Shown one piece after another: positions 9,701 to 18,469 of a stretch of 64,000 nt of DNA. Below the pieces are notes generated by a model. It was not told where the DNA came from. It saw only the letters and a program-made list of their open reading frames with translations, and searched no databases. This DNA comes from Chakrabartyella piscis (GTDB lineage: Bacteria > Bacillota > Clostridia > Lachnospirales > Anaerotignaceae), in contig CP092441.1 in the NCBI GenBank assembly GCA_030067835.1, positions 1,674,001 through 1,738,000 of the forward strand. The letters are read 5' to 3'. How positions within the stretch are numbered: position 1 is the stretch's first letter; each line of letters starts with the position of its first letter. A program made the position numbers and the translations under genes.

Positions 9701-11266
9701 TTGTGCAAACATTTGTTTGAAGTAGTTGAACAAAGGTTGTTTTTGTGCAGACAAAACAGGAATTGGAGTATCCACACCCATAGATGTGATTTCTTCAGAG
9801 CCTGTCAATGCCAAAGCCAAAATACCTTTATTGACATCTTCATATGTGTAGCCAAACGCTTTTTGCAAACGCAACAATTCTTCTTCACTATATTCATAAA
9901 CACGTTCATTTGGAATACGAAGTGTATTCAAAGGAACAAGGTTTTTATCCAACCATTGACCATAAGCATGTTTGGTTGCATAGGATTCTTTCAATTCTTC
10001 ATCATCGATAACTCTACCTTTGACAGTATCTACCAAAAGCATTTTACCAGGATGCAAACGTTCTTTTTTCACAACGTTTTCAATTTTGGTATCCAAAACA
10101 CCAACTTCAGATGACAAAATCAATGTATCATCAGCTGTAATGTAGTATCTGGATGGACGCAAACCGTTACGATCCAAAACAGCACCCAACAAATCACCAT
10201 CAGAGAACAAGATAGAAGCAGGACCATCCCAAGGTTCCATCATAGTTGCATAATAGTGGTAGAAATCTTTTTTCTCAATGCTCATTGCTTTGTTGTTATC
10301 CCAAGGTTCTGGAATGGTAATCATAACCGCCAATGGCAAATCCATACCACTCATCACCAAGAATTCCAATGTATTATCCAATTGTGCAGAGTCAGAACCA
10401 TCTCTTTCTACAACTGGCAAGATTTTATGAAGTTCTTCAGACAATGCTTCAGATTCCAAACGTTCTTCACGGGACATCATCTTATCCACATTACCTTTGA
10501 TGGTGTTGATTTCACCATTGTGTACAATAAAACGATTTGGATGAGCACGTTCCCAACTTGGATTTGTGTTGGTACTGAAACGTGAATGTACTGTTGCAAT
10601 TGCAGATTCATAGTCAGAATCTTGCAAGTCATGGAAGAACAAACGCAAGTCAGATACCAAGAACATACCTTTATATACAATGGTTCTACTGGAAAGAGAA
10701 CATACATATGTGCTATCATCGCTGTGTTCAAAAATTCTTCTTGCAATATAAAGCATACGATCAAATTCCAAACCAGTTGCAACATCAACAGGTTTTTCAA
10801 TGAACGCTTGTGCAATATAAGGCATACAATCCACAGCTTTTTGACCCAAAATTTCTGGTTCTACAGGCACAGTTCTCCAACCTAAGAATTTGAGACCTTG
10901 TTTTTTGACAATGATTTCAAACATTTTTTGTGATTGGATGCGTTTCAATTCATCAGAAGGGAAGAAGAACATACCAATTCCGTATTCTCTTTTTTCACCC
11001 AAAGTCACACCGATTTTTTTTGCTTCCTTTTTAAAGAACTTATGTGAAATTTGCAATAAGATACCAACACCGTCACCAGTTTTTCCATCTGCATCTTTAC
11101 CCGCTCTATGTTCCAAAGTTTCTACAATTTGCAAAGCATTTTTTACAATTTGATGAGTTGCTTTACCTTTGATATTGACAACAGCACCAATACCGCAATT
11201 GTCATGCTCATATTTTGGATCATACAACCCAAACCTCTGATTGCCAACGATTTCTTTGTAATTCAT
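6725..11266 (-). CDS. gltB: Glutamate synthase, large subunit
   Basis: A 1513-residue subunit that transfers the glutamine amide nitrogen to 2-oxoglutarate. It has an N-terminal class II amidotransferase domain; the nucleophile is the Cys of HDNCGIGAVV, C24 from the chosen start, which would be exposed after propeptide removal. Next come the central and FMN-binding synthase domains (GEGGESLERL, SGYDGGTGAAP), then the [3Fe-4S] ligands in CVMMRVCNLDTCPVG, and finally the C-terminal beta-helix with its repeated glycines. The ATG at 11266 is chosen because AAGGAGG lies just upstream and the product begins near the processing site. The frame stays open for 94 more codons upstream, but that part looks non-coding. 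Full length; transcribed before gltD. Confidence 0.96.
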   Translation of the reverse strand: MNYKEIVGNQRFGLYDPKYEHDNCGIGAVVNIKGKATHQIVKNALQIVETLEHRAGKDADGKTGDGVGILLQISHKFFKKEAKKIGVTLGEKREYGIGMFFFPSDELKRIQSQKMFEIIVKKQGLKFLGWRTVPVEPEILGQKAVDCMPYIAQAFIEKPVDVATGLEFDRMLYIARRIFEHSDDSTYVCSLSSRTIVYKGMFLVSDLRLFFHDLQDSDYESAIATVHSRFSTNTNPSWERAHPNRFIVHNGEINTIKGNVDKMMSREERLESEALSEELHKILPVVERDGSDSAQLDNTLEFLVMSGMDLPLAVMITIPEPWDNNKAMSIEKKDFYHYYATMMEPWDGPASILFSDGDLLGAVLDRNGLRPSRYYITADDTLILSSEVGVLDTKIENVVKKERLHPGKMLLVDTVKGRVIDDEELKESYATKHAYGQWLDKNLVPLNTLRIPNERVYEYSEEELLRLQKAFGYTYEDVNKGILALALTGSEEITSMGVDTPIPVLSAQKQPLFNYFKQMFAQVTNPPMDAIREEIVTSTTVYVGADNNPLDTSFKDHPILKVNNPILTNLDLLKIKNMKVKGFKVQTVPTTYYKTMALDKAIDQLFVMVDKAYKDGANIIILSDRGIDENHMAIPSLLAVSSLQQYLVRTKRRTLVAMILESGEPREVHHFATLLGYGASAVNPYLAQESIRYLIDESLLDKDYYAAVDDYNNGILHGIVKIASKMGISTIGSYQGSQIFEAVGVDEAVTEKYFTGTTSRIGGINLKDIEEELKELHTSAFDPLDLDMDLSLSSVGNHKYISNGEEHLYNPMTISLLQRATRENNYSMFKEYTKLMNTEGNIGTIRGLFDFNYAEKAIPIEEVESAASIVKRFKTGAMSYGSISGEAHEALAIAMNTIGGKSNSGEGGESLERLYTAKGEQNRCSAIKQVASGRFGVTSEYLVSAKELQIKMAQGAKPGEGGHLPGEKVYPWIADTRHSTTGVTLISPPPHHDIYSIEDLAELIYDLKNANRQSRISVKLVAEAGVGTIAAGVAKAGAEVILISGYDGGTGAAPISSIHNAGIPWELGLAETHQTLIMNDLRDKVVIETDGKLMSGKDVAIAAMLGAEEFGFATAPLVSLGCVMMRVCNLDTCPVGIATQNPELRKRFKGKPEYVINFMMFIAEELREYMALLGVRTLSELVGRSDLLKKRENIVNKKARKVDLARILDTTFATDNKIFNPDKRFDFELDKTADISVLLREFKKQLPKGEHKEISMHVTNLDRSFGTIFGSEITRLHQNNLEDDTFVVHCTGSGGQSFGAFIPKGLTLDLTGESNDYLGKGLSGGKLIVTTPKEAKFNQNENIIIGNVALYGATSGSAYINGIVGERFCIRNSGATAVCEGVGDHGLEYMTGGKVAILGKVGKNFAAGMSGGVAYVLDEHFDLYKTLNKEMVAMEEMTGDTSELRELIQSHVAHTASVKGQEILDNFEEYLPKFKKIIPINYRIMMKRIATLQGKGLSKKQAEIEAFYMSTKG

Positions 11267-11862
11267 GGTAAATCCTCCTTTATGATGTAGAATCAAAACG
11301 CCACAGAACAAGCAGTTGGTTGCAAGATTGGGACGTATTTTCTTTTTGGTTCTATTGATTATGCAACTTACAAATGTCTTTTGTACAAGGACAAAAACCA
11401 CTTTTTGTTTTGAAAAAAGTACATCTGAAAATCCAGCTGTTTTAACCATTTTAGAAGTTATAGCATAAAATTCATGAATTGTAAATAGTTTTGAAAACAT
11501 TTTTCGTGTTGATAAATTATTAATAGTTTCCATTGTAAAATTTGTCATTTTTCTTGTTTATTTCGTATAATTTATGAAAATTGTTAATAATTTGTATGTG
11601 CAAAATTTTTCATTGCAATAAATATTGTGTATTTTTATAAGGGGTAAATTCCATTTATACAGGTATATAATGTGTTTTCGCTATTTTGGAGAAAAAATCG
11701 AAAATTCTGCAAAAATATAAATAAAAAAATATGAAATAAGCAAATATTTTGATATAAAATACGAACACAGTTTCTTTTTTTCTACTGATACCTTGCTCTT
11801 TTCTATGAATTTCTGTATAATGAATGGATACGTATATTTTGTAAAAATAGAAAGGATACTAC
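11267..11862. other. ~600-bp AT-rich gap between divergent gltB and ruvA
   Basis: No convincing gene is present. The gltB frame stays open to 11548, but it has no Shine-Dalgarno site at its far end and its translation does not resemble a GltB extension, so I treat this part as leader. The ruvA promoter lies at the right end. I found no clear terminator-antiterminator pair, T-box or riboswitch core, and no confident gltB promoter, though several A/T-rich hexamers could serve. Confidence 0.5.
11793..11821 (+). promoter_or_regulatory. Probable sigma-A promoter of ruvAB
   Basis: TTGCTC at 11793-11798 and a perfect TATAAT at 11816-11821 are separated by 17 nt. Transcription would begin near 11828, about 35 nt before the ruvA ATG. 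No LexA-like box was recognised. Confidence 0.6.
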
Positions 11863-12468
11863 ATGATTTCATTTATCAAAGGTATTTTATCATACCAAAC
11901 AGAAACATCTGCCATTGTAGAAACTGGTGGCATTGGATACCAAATCTATCTTTCACCAAATACCTTGGCAAAGCTGCCACAAATAGGATATGAAGTGAAA
12001 TTATTTACCTATATGAGTGTGCGTGAAGATGATATTTCTTTGTTTGGCTTTTCTGCAATGGAAGAAAAAGAAATGTTTTTGAAATTGTTGAGCATATCTG
12101 GTATTGGTCCAAAAGGTGCATTGGCTTTCTTGGCAACACTTACACCACAAGAAATTGTAATGGCAATTCTATCAGCAGATGTGAAAACCCTTTCTAGTGT
12201 TTCTGGCATTGGCAAAAAGACAGCACAACGTGTCATTTTGGAATTGAAAGATAAATTTACAACAGAAGATGCCGTTTCTTTGCCACTAGAAGGTATTTCT
12301 GATGGTATGGAACTTGGAAATGATGCAAAACTGGAAGCAATCGAAGCATTGACTTCTCTTGGATATAGCAGAAGTGAAGCTGCAAAAGCATTGCAATCCA
12401 TAGACACAGAAGGATTGTCAACAGAAGAAATTTTGAAACTTGCACTCAAAAAGATGATTTCCTTTTGA
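11863..12468 (+). CDS. ruvA: Holliday junction branch-migration protein RuvA
   Basis: A 201-residue protein that binds four-way junctions and loads RuvB. It has an N-terminal OB-fold (about 1-62, MISFIKGILSYQTETSAIVETGGIGYQI), two helix-hairpin-helix motifs (LLSISGIGPKGALAFL and LSSVSGIGKKTAQRVI), and a C-terminal RuvB-binding three-helix domain (about 150-201, IEALTSLGYSRSEAAKAL). The ATG follows AGAAAGGA. Length is normal. The ruvB start lies 36 nt downstream, as in the widespread ruvAB operon. Confidence 0.95.
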   Translation: MISFIKGILSYQTETSAIVETGGIGYQIYLSPNTLAKLPQIGYEVKLFTYMSVREDDISLFGFSAMEEKEMFLKLLSISGIGPKGALAFLATLTPQEIVMAILSADVKTLSSVSGIGKKTAQRVILELKDKFTTEDAVSLPLEGISDGMELGNDAKLEAIEALTSLGYSRSEAAKALQSIDTEGLSTEEILKLALKKMISF

Positions 12469-12504
12469 GAACAATAGACACCATAGAGTAAAGAAGGTGA
12501 ATCA

Positions 12505-13509
12505 GTGGAAAACAGAAGAATTTTAACAGCAGGATTTCGTGAAGAAGATACAGAATTCGAACCCAAGTTGCGACCAGATACCTTGGATACTTATATAGGA
12601 CAAGAAAGCGTCAAAGAAAATTTGCGTGTGTTTATTGAAGCTGCAAAGGGTAGAGGAGAAGCTCTTGACCATGTGCTTTTATATGGACCACCTGGACTTG
12701 GAAAAACCACCTTATCCAATATCATAGCCAATGAAATGGGTGTGAATATGAAGGTGACATCAGGTCCAGCCATTGAACGAGCAGGGGATATGGCAGCAGT
12801 GCTCAATGGTTTGAATGAAGGAGATATCTTATTTATTGATGAAATCCATCGCTTGAATCGTTTGATAGAAGAAATTTTATATCCAGCAATGGAGGATTAT
12901 GCCATAGATATTATGATTGGAAAGGGTTCTGGTGCCAGATCTGTGCGTTTGGATTTGCCAAAATTTACTTTGGTGGGTGCAACCACAAGAATTGGGCTTT
13001 TGACAGCACCACTTCGGGATCGTTTTGGTGTGGTACATCGCTTGGAACCATATGACATTGCAAATTTGACCACCATTATCATACGTTCAGCAGGTGTTTT
13101 AAATGTAGAAATTGAAGAAGAAGGTGCCATTGAAATTGCCAGACGTTCTAGGGGTACACCTAGGATTGCAAACCGTTTATTGAAACGTGTACGTGATTTT
13201 GCAGAAGTCAAATATGATGGCATTATCACTGCTGAAGTGGCTCGTTTTGCACTGGATTTATTGGATGTGGATAAGGTTGGTTTGGATTATATCGATCGTA
13301 AAATGCTTTTGACCATGATGGATAAATTTGGTGGTAAGCCGGTTGGTTTGGATACCTTAGCAGCATCCATTGGTGAAGAATCTGAAACCATTGAAGATGT
13401 ATACGAACCATATTTATTGCAATTGGGATACATTCAAAGAACACCAAGAGGTCGTATTGTGACTGCACTTGGATATCATCATTTTGGAAAAGAACCAAAG
13501 GAAAATTAG
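12505..13509 (+). CDS. ruvB: Holliday junction ATP-dependent helicase RuvB
   Basis: A 334-residue AAA+ motor that drives branch migration with RuvA. The Walker A motif GPPGLGKTT is near residue 61 and the Walker B motif [11 protein letters not shown] near 111. Sensor 1/arginine-finger segments are in [18 protein letters not shown], and sensor 2 is in [19 protein letters not shown]. The C-terminal winged helix ends with [20 protein letters not shown]. The start is GTG at 12505 with GAAGGTG upstream, giving [11 protein letters not shown] at the N-terminus as in relatives. No missing residues were noticed. Confidence 0.96.
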   Translation: MENRRILTAGFREEDTEFEPKLRPDTLDTYIGQESVKENLRVFIEAAKGRGEALDHVLLYGPPGLGKTTLSNIIANEMGVNMKVTSGPAIERAGDMAAVLNGLNEGDILFIDEIHRLNRLIEEILYPAMEDYAIDIMIGKGSGARSVRLDLPKFTLVGATTRIGLLTAPLRDRFGVVHRLEPYDIANLTTIIIRSAGVLNVEIEEEGAIEIARRSRGTPRIANRLLKRVRDFAEVKYDGIITAEVARFALDLLDVDKVGLDYIDRKMLLTMMDKFGGKPVGLDTLAASIGEESETIEDVYEPYLLQLGYIQRTPRGRIVTALGYHHFGKEPKEN

Positions 13510-13517
13510 GAGGAACT

Positions 13518-13781
13518 ATGAAACTTAAAATTGAAGAAGTGATTGAAAATGTAAAGGATGAACTCCTTTGTTATGAAGGTATGGAAGATAAATTGGATGA
13601 ATGGGAAGCTGGATTCCACGCTTGGATCAAAAGAAGAAATGGCAAAGATAAATGTCTTGTGGAAGAAAAAGGGCAATTGTACTTGAAAATTTCTGATGAA
13701 GGCGAAATTATGGAAATGGCAGATTCTTATATGGATGCCATTGAAGCAGGAGATATTAAAAAATATTGGTATGATTTTTAA
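13518..13781 (+). CDS. Small acidic hypothetical protein
   Basis: An 87-residue, strongly acidic protein, rich in Glu, Asp and Lys, which I do not recognise. It has no signal peptide or membrane segment. The sequence looks mostly helical (IEEVIENVKDELLCYEG, MEMADSYMDAIEAGDIKKYWYDF) with one basic patch (IKRRNGKDK). AGGAGG precedes the ATG, and it begins 8 nt after the ruvB stop, so co-expression with ruvAB is very likely. Good ribosome binding and tight spacing argue that it is a real gene. Confidence 0.65.
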   Translation: MKLKIEEVIENVKDELLCYEGMEDKLDEWEAGFHAWIKRRNGKDKCLVEEKGQLYLKISDEGEIMEMADSYMDAIEAGDIKKYWYDF

Positions 13782-13860
13782 GATTCTTCACCTTCGGTTC
13801 TGAATGACAAGTCCCCCTAATTTGTATCATCTGTAGGGAATGGTCTTGACCGTTCCGCCG
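13782..13860. repeat. Intergenic repeat-like element with palindrome
   Basis: This stretch begins with a TTCACCTTCGGTTCTGAATG-like segment and continues to TGTAGGG plus an imperfect palindrome at 13837-13856: GGAATGGTC, TT, GACCGTTCC, with one G-U pair. A similar TGTAG-plus-palindrome unit lies at 27116-27142, and a related palindrome at 20851-20880. It resembles REP-type dispersed elements rather than a regulatory site. That view rests on resemblance among the three copies, not on a genome search. Confidence 0.5.
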
Positions 13861-13884
13861 TCTCATTTCATCAAGGAGTAACCA

Positions 13885-14628
13885 ATGAAAATTATTTTAT
13901 CACCAGCTAAAAAAATGAATATGGATGTGGATAGTGGCTTTTCTGTTACAACTCCAACTTTTTTGGAAGAAACAAAGGAAATTCTATCTGCTTTACAAGA
14001 AAAATCACCAGAAGAATTACAAAAGCTTTGGAAATGCAACGATTCCATTGCAAAACTAAACGTAGAACGTCTTAGATATATGGATTTGGAACGTAATGTA
14101 ACACCAGCTATCTTTGCATATGAAGGCATTCAATACCAATATATGAGTGTCAATGTATTTGAGGAAAGTCAGTTTGATTATCTCAATGACCATTTGCGTA
14201 TTTTATCTGGTTTTTATGGAGTTTTGAAACCATTTGATGGTGTAACCCCATATCGTTTGGAAATGCAAGCAAAATTGTCTGTTTCTGGTACCAAAGATTT
14301 ATATGCATTTTGGGATGATGCACTTGCAAAGGAATTGGCATTGGATGGTGATTTTATTTTGAATCTTGCTTCCAAAGAATATAGCAAAACCATTGAAAAG
14401 CATCTGCCAAAAGAAATGGATTTCATTACCTGTGTATTTGGCGAAATTGTAGGTGATAAAATCGTTGAAAAGGGGACTATGTGTAAAATGGCTCGTGGTA
14501 GAATGGTTCGTTATTTGGCAGAAAATCACATCACAGATAAAGAAGATATCAAAAAATTCAATATAGGATATCAATATCAAGAAGAATTGTCAACGAAAAA
14601 TCAATTTGTATTTTTAAGGAGTGAATGA
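13885..14628 (+). CDS. yaaA: YaaA family peroxide-stress protein
   Basis: A 247-residue member of the YaaA/DUF328 family. In Escherichia coli, YaaA lowers free iron and limits Fenton damage during peroxide stress, and it binds DNA. The N-terminal MKIILSPAKKM is diagnostic. The conserved TPAIFAYEGIQYQYMS, LSGFYGVLKPFDGVTPYRLEM and a late MARGRMVRYLAE segment are all present, so the gene looks intact. An AAGGAG site precedes the ATG. The gene overlaps the Shine-Dalgarno site of a peroxiredoxin gene downstream, so the two form a small oxidative-stress unit, which fits the likely function. Confidence 0.9.
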   Translation: MKIILSPAKKMNMDVDSGFSVTTPTFLEETKEILSALQEKSPEELQKLWKCNDSIAKLNVERLRYMDLERNVTPAIFAYEGIQYQYMSVNVFEESQFDYLNDHLRILSGFYGVLKPFDGVTPYRLEMQAKLSVSGTKDLYAFWDDALAKELALDGDFILNLASKEYSKTIEKHLPKEMDFITCVFGEIVGDKIVEKGTMCKMARGRMVRYLAENHITDKEDIKKFNIGYQYQEELSTKNQFVFLRSE

Positions 14629-14629
14629 T

Positions 14630-15091
14630 ATGTTGGAAATAGGTTCCAAAGCACCTGATTTTACATTACCCAATCAATTTGGTGAAGAAGTTTCTTTGTC
14701 AGATTTTCTTGGTAAAAAAGTAGTTTTGTATTTCTATCCACGTGACAATACACCTGGTTGCACCAAGCAAGCATGTGCATTTGCAGCAAGTTATGATGCT
14801 TTCAAATCCCAAGATGTGGTTGTCATTGGCATCAGCAAAGACAGTGTTGCATCCCATAAAAAATTTGTGGATAAATTTGAGTTGCCATTTATTTTGCTTT
14901 CTGATACAGAATTGGTTGCAATCCAAGGATATGATGTTTGGAAAGAAAAGAAATTATATGGTAAAGTGAGTATGGGTGTTGTGAGAAGTACCTATATCAT
15001 TGATGAAAACGGTGTCATTTCTCATACAATGCCAAAAGTAAAACCAGATACCAATGCTGCTGAAATCTTGGCAAAATTAGCAGAAGTATAA
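14630..15091 (+). CDS. bcp: Thioredoxin-dependent peroxiredoxin, Bcp type
   Basis: A 153-residue AhpC/TSA-fold peroxidase that reduces hydroperoxides with thioredoxin. The active-site segment NTPGCTKQACAF places the peroxidatic Cys at residue 44 and a second Cys at 49. This is the five-residue spacing of the resolving Cys in E. coli Bcp. The preceding FYPRDNTPG and the later MGVVRSTYIID are family hallmarks. The start at 14630 is chosen because AAGGAGTG lies just upstream. That site overlaps the yaaA stop codon, so translation is probably coupled. An intrinsic terminator follows. Confidence 0.93.
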   Translation: MLEIGSKAPDFTLPNQFGEEVSLSDFLGKKVVLYFYPRDNTPGCTKQACAFAASYDAFKSQDVVVIGISKDSVASHKKFVDKFELPFILLSDTELVAIQGYDVWKEKKLYGKVSMGVVRSTYIIDENGVISHTMPKVKPDTNAAEILAKLAEV

Positions 15092-15100
15092 GTAAAAAAC

Positions 15101-15141
15101 AAGAAACCCACTGGATTTGTATGCCAACGGGTTTCTTTTTC
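15101..15141. terminator. Bidirectional intrinsic terminator
   Basis: AAGAAACCC (15101-15109) pairs with GGGTTTCTT (15129-15137), followed by a T-run and preceded by an A-run. It lies between bcp and the convergent racemase gene and can serve both. Confidence 0.85.
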
Positions 15142-15143
15142 AT

Positions 15144-16241
15144 TTATATATAAAGTTTATGCACATATTTGCTGTTGGTCAAATACATAACTGCTGCATA
15201 TGTAAGGGCAAATTCCATAACATCGCCAACCTTCCATTGACGGTTACAATCTTCAATATCCACAATGGTATGATCGCTGCTACTTCCAACCATCACAACG
15301 CCTTCTTCCAATGGTATGAGCTTATCATCACCACCATGATCCAATCTGCCAACTGCCAAAACAGCACGTTTGCGAATCCCTCTATCTTCATAAGTTGGTT
15401 TTGCACCAAAACAATCCACAAATACTTCACCTACAGGATGGGTTGGTTTATCTTTGACTTCTATGACTTCCGCTTGTAATGTGAATACATCTCTACGCAA
15501 ATCACCATCATCCAATTGCCAAATTTCTTTCAAATCATAAGCGATGGTAATGGATTCACCAATACGCAAATGATTGATTCCACTAGGCATGTCACCAGAA
15601 AGCACAAGGGGATAGGAAGTGCTAGCTCCACCTGAAACAATCTCCAATTTGTGACCAATTTTATCTTCAATTTCCTTTGCAATTGCACACAATTCTTCCA
15701 TTTTTTCTTTGGTTGGTTTGATGGAACCATAGCAACCAAGATTGGTACCAATTCCCAATAAATCAACATTTGAAAGCTCTGTTTCAATGCGAATCGCTTC
15801 TTGTATCAATTCTTCTGGATTCCAAAAGCCTTCACGCAAATCACCTAAATCTGCCATCAAAACAACACCATGACGTTTGTTTTGTGCAACACAAGTCTCT
15901 TGTATTTTTGTAATGACTGTTGGTTCGCTATTCAAGCTCATATCAGCCCATTCTACCAATAAATCCACTTCACTGAGCATAGGAATGCGAATCAACATAA
16001 ATTCCCCTGCAATTCCAGCTTTTTTTGCATCTATGATATGGGCAATACGAGAAGATCCAATTTGTGCACAACCTGCAAGCTCATATTGTTTCACTTCTTC
16101 CAAATCACCATTGAATCCTTTTATGATTCCTGTTATGGAAATCCCTTTTTTCTGGCATAAATCTTTCACTTGTTTGATATTTGCAAGCAACGCTTCATTG
16201 TTGATCAAAAGCGCTGGATATGGAGTCTGCTCTGTATTCAT
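15144..16241 (-). CDS. Alanine/ornithine racemase-family PLP enzyme
   Basis: A 365-residue fold-III PLP-dependent enzyme related to clostridial ornithine racemase and to the alanine racemase N-terminal barrel. The PLP Lys is probably K41 in GIIKGFNGD. The phosphate-binding VSGGASTSYPLVLSG and the C-terminal beta-domain (AVLAVGRLDHGGDD, MVGSSSDHTIVDIED) fit the family. It lacks the usual Alr C-terminal catalytic Tyr pattern, so ornithine or another basic amino acid is more likely than alanine, but the substrate is not certain. The ATG at 16241 is preferred over an in-frame upstream start because AAGGAAGG precedes it. It is a single-gene unit with its own terminator. Confidence 0.8.
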   Translation of the reverse strand: MNTEQTPYPALLINNEALLANIKQVKDLCQKKGISITGIIKGFNGDLEEVKQYELAGCAQIGSSRIAHIIDAKKAGIAGEFMLIRIPMLSEVDLLVEWADMSLNSEPTVITKIQETCVAQNKRHGVVLMADLGDLREGFWNPEELIQEAIRIETELSNVDLLGIGTNLGCYGSIKPTKEKMEELCAIAKEIEDKIGHKLEIVSGGASTSYPLVLSGDMPSGINHLRIGESITIAYDLKEIWQLDDGDLRRDVFTLQAEVIEVKDKPTHPVGEVFVDCFGAKPTYEDRGIRKRAVLAVGRLDHGGDDKLIPLEEGVVMVGSSSDHTIVDIEDCNRQWKVGDVMEFALTYAAVMYLTNSKYVHKLYI

Positions 16242-16414
16242 TTTGCTACCTTCCTTACTATTATTTTCGATAGTGTCAAAATCTATAAAAACATTGGCAC
16301 CCATCAGCACCAATATGAAACAAATTCTTTTCAGTCAGTATATTACAAAATCATTGTATATTTACACATACGTTTTATTATAAATTCAAAAAAATGAATA
16401 TGTCAACAGGATTT

Positions 16415-16454
16415 TATAAAAAAGGTGGTTCCCAATGTTGAGAGCCACCTTATT
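16415..16454 (-). terminator. Intrinsic terminator of the pyr operon
   Basis: Read on the - strand, AAGGTGG and CCACCTT form a stem around a long loop, followed directly by a T-run. It lies just past pyrI, the last pyrimidine gene. Confidence 0.8.
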
Positions 16455-16462
16455 TTGTATGC

Positions 16463-16888
16463 TTATCTTTGTTTCTTTGCTTTGGATTCGCAATATACAC
16501 AACGATAAATTCTATTTTCTTTGTCTGTTAATTTGAAAATATGGTCAATTTCTTGTTCCACAGAAGTGATACAACGTGGATTTCTACAAGTGATCACATT
16601 GGTCAAACGTTCAGGAAGTTCCAAGTGAAGTTTTCCTGTCAATTGACCATCTTTGATGACATTGATGGTGATATCTGGGTCAATATATCCCAAAACATCC
16701 AAGTCCAAATGGAAGTTTGCATCAATTTTGATGATGTCTTTTTTGCCCATTTTACTACTAGCTGCATTTTTGATGATGGCAATGGAGCAGTCCAAATCTT
16801 CCAAATGCAACAAACGATAAATAACCATACCTTGACCAGATTTGATATGGTCAATGACAAAGCCGTTATGAATGGAATCAATATTCAT
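16463..16888 (-). CDS. pyrI: Aspartate carbamoyltransferase regulatory subunit
   Basis: A 141-residue regulatory chain that binds nucleotides at its N-terminal domain and PyrB through a C-terminal zinc domain. The four zinc ligands are visible as C101, C106 (CRNPRC), C130 and C133 (CVYC). The N-terminal allosteric part (about 1-95) includes GFVIDHIKSGQG and the Lys-rich MGKKDIIKI. Its presence indicates an allosterically controlled, E. coli-type ATCase holoenzyme rather than the unregulated PyrB trimer of Bacillus. It begins immediately after the pyrB stop codon and is the last gene of the operon. Confidence 0.95.
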   Translation of the reverse strand: MNIDSIHNGFVIDHIKSGQGMVIYRLLHLEDLDCSIAIIKNAASSKMGKKDIIKIDANFHLDLDVLGYIDPDITINVIKDGQLTGKLHLELPERLTNVITCRNPRCITSVEQEIDHIFKLTDKENRIYRCVYCESKAKKQR

Positions 16889-17803
16889 TTACTTCACCTC
16901 CAATAATTTCAAAATCAATGCCATACGTATGAATTTACCATACAAAACTTGTTTGAAATAGCAAGCTCTTGGGTCTTTGTCCACTTCCACAGCAATTTCA
17001 TTGACACGTGGCAATGGATGCATGATGCAAAGGGATTCTTTTGCATTGCGTAGTTTTTCTTTGTTCAAGATATAGGTATCTTTCAAACGAATGTAGTCAG
17101 CTTCATTGAAGAAACGTTCTTTTTGCACACGAGTCATATACAAAATATCAAGATTTGGCATTGCTTCATCCAAACTTGTGGTTGTAGAGTAGGACAAGCC
17201 TTTTTTATCAAGCAAATCGTGAATCATGTATTCTGGCAATTTCAATTCATCAGGTGAAATTAACACAAAATGCACATTTGCATAACGAGAAAGTGCATGA
17301 ATCAAAGAGTGTACCGTTCTACCAAATTTCAAGTCACCACAAAAACCAATTGTGATGTTATCAAATCTACCTGTTTCACGTTTGATGGTCAAAAGGTCAG
17401 TCAATGTTTGTGTAGGATGGTTATGACCACCATCACCAGCATTGATGATGGGAACAGTGGAGTGCATAGAAGCCACCATTGGAGCACCTTCTTTTGGATG
17501 ACGCATTGCAATGATATCTGCATAGCAACCAACGGTACGAATGGTATCAGAAACGCTTTCACCTTTGGAAGCAGAGCTACTATCAGCAGCAGAGAAACCA
17601 AGGACATTGCCACCGAGTTCATACATTGCAGATTCAAAACTCAAACGTGTTCTTGTAGATGGTTCAAAGAATAATGTTGCCAATTTTTTGTATTTACATT
17701 TGTCTTGGTATTGCACTGGATTTTCAATAATGTCATTTGCAGTTGTAATCAATTCATCAATTTCAGCTGTGGTCAAATCAATGATGTCAATTAAGTTTCG
17801 CAT
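16889..17803 (-). CDS. pyrB: Aspartate carbamoyltransferase catalytic subunit
   Basis: A 304-residue enzyme that joins carbamoyl phosphate and L-aspartate, the committed step of pyrimidine synthesis. The carbamoyl-phosphate loop [13 protein letters not shown] (residues 46-57) and a second-domain HPLPRVNEI segment are intact. The SSSASKGES loop contributes the Ser and Lys that enter the neighbouring subunit's active site. The length matches the class that pairs with PyrI. Its ATG overlaps the pyrE stop by one base, and pyrI follows with no gap, so the three are translationally coupled. Confidence 0.96.
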   Translation of the reverse strand: MRNLIDIIDLTTAEIDELITTANDIIENPVQYQDKCKYKKLATLFFEPSTRTRLSFESAMYELGGNVLGFSAADSSSASKGESVSDTIRTVGCYADIIAMRHPKEGAPMVASMHSTVPIINAGDGGHNHPTQTLTDLLTIKRETGRFDNITIGFCGDLKFGRTVHSLIHALSRYANVHFVLISPDELKLPEYMIHDLLDKKGLSYSTTTSLDEAMPNLDILYMTRVQKERFFNEADYIRLKDTYILNKEKLRNAKESLCIMHPLPRVNEIAVEVDKDPRACYFKQVLYGKFIRMALILKLLEVK

Positions 17804-18438
17804 TATTTTTCATCCCTCCAGCTTTCATCAGATGGGTTGTTTCTAAATGCAATGAGTTTTGCAATATCAGCATCTTGGATATAGCCTTCTTCAGCAGCAA
17901 CTTCTGCAACTGCATCGAAATCAGAAAGGCTAATGTTTTTGATATTTGCAGCAGCAAGTCTATCCAAACCTTTTTGCATACCATATGTGAAGATGCTCAC
18001 AACACCCAAAACTTCAGCACCAGCTTCACGTAAAACGTTTACAACTTCGATTACGCTACCACCTGTGGAAATCAAGTCTTCTACAACAACAACTTTTTGA
18101 CCAGCTTCCAATTTGCCTTCGATTTGGTTGTTTCTACCGTGGTCTTTGGAACCAGAGCGTACATAACCCATTGGCAAGTCCAAAAGATGACCTACGATAG
18201 CAGCATGAGCGATACCTGCTGTGCTAGTACCCATAATCACTTCACAATCAGCATAGTTTTCTTTGATACATTCTGCTAAGCCACTTTCTACGTGATTACG
18301 TACTTCTGGAGCAGTCAAAGTCAAACGGTTGTCACAGTAAATAGGACTTTTGATTCCACTTGCCCATGTAAAAGGATCTTGTGGACGAAGGAATACAGCA
18401 CCAATGGAAAGTAAATCTTTTGCAATTAATTTTTTCAT
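17803..18438 (-). CDS. pyrE: Orotate phosphoribosyltransferase
   Basis: A 211-residue type I phosphoribosyltransferase converting orotate and PRPP to OMP. The PRPP-binding motif [13 protein letters not shown] is near residue 115. The N-terminal [26 protein letters not shown] contacts orotate and PRPP. It includes the expected [15 protein letters not shown] mobile loop, which carries catalytic Lys and His residues. Its end overlaps pyrB. It lies 31 nt after pyrF in the operon, with GGAGAAAAAT as ribosome site. Confidence 0.95.
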   Translation of the reverse strand: MKKLIAKDLLSIGAVFLRPQDPFTWASGIKSPIYCDNRLTLTAPEVRNHVESGLAECIKENYADCEVIMGTSTAGIAHAAIVGHLLDLPMGYVRSGSKDHGRNNQIEGKLEAGQKVVVVEDLISTGGSVIEVVNVLREAGAEVLGVVSIFTYGMQKGLDRLAAANIKNISLSDFDAVAEVAAEEGYIQDADIAKLIAFRNNPSDESWRDEK

Positions 18439-18469
18439 ATTTTTCTCCTTATATAAACCTCAGACAATA

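Noticed and set aside
6764..10114. A 1116-codon open frame on the + strand opposite gltB
   Set aside because: It lies wholly antisense to an unmistakable gltB. Its translation is rich in Phe, Cys, His and Thr with no domain pattern. The strong codon bias of the real gene leaves the opposite strand free of stops.
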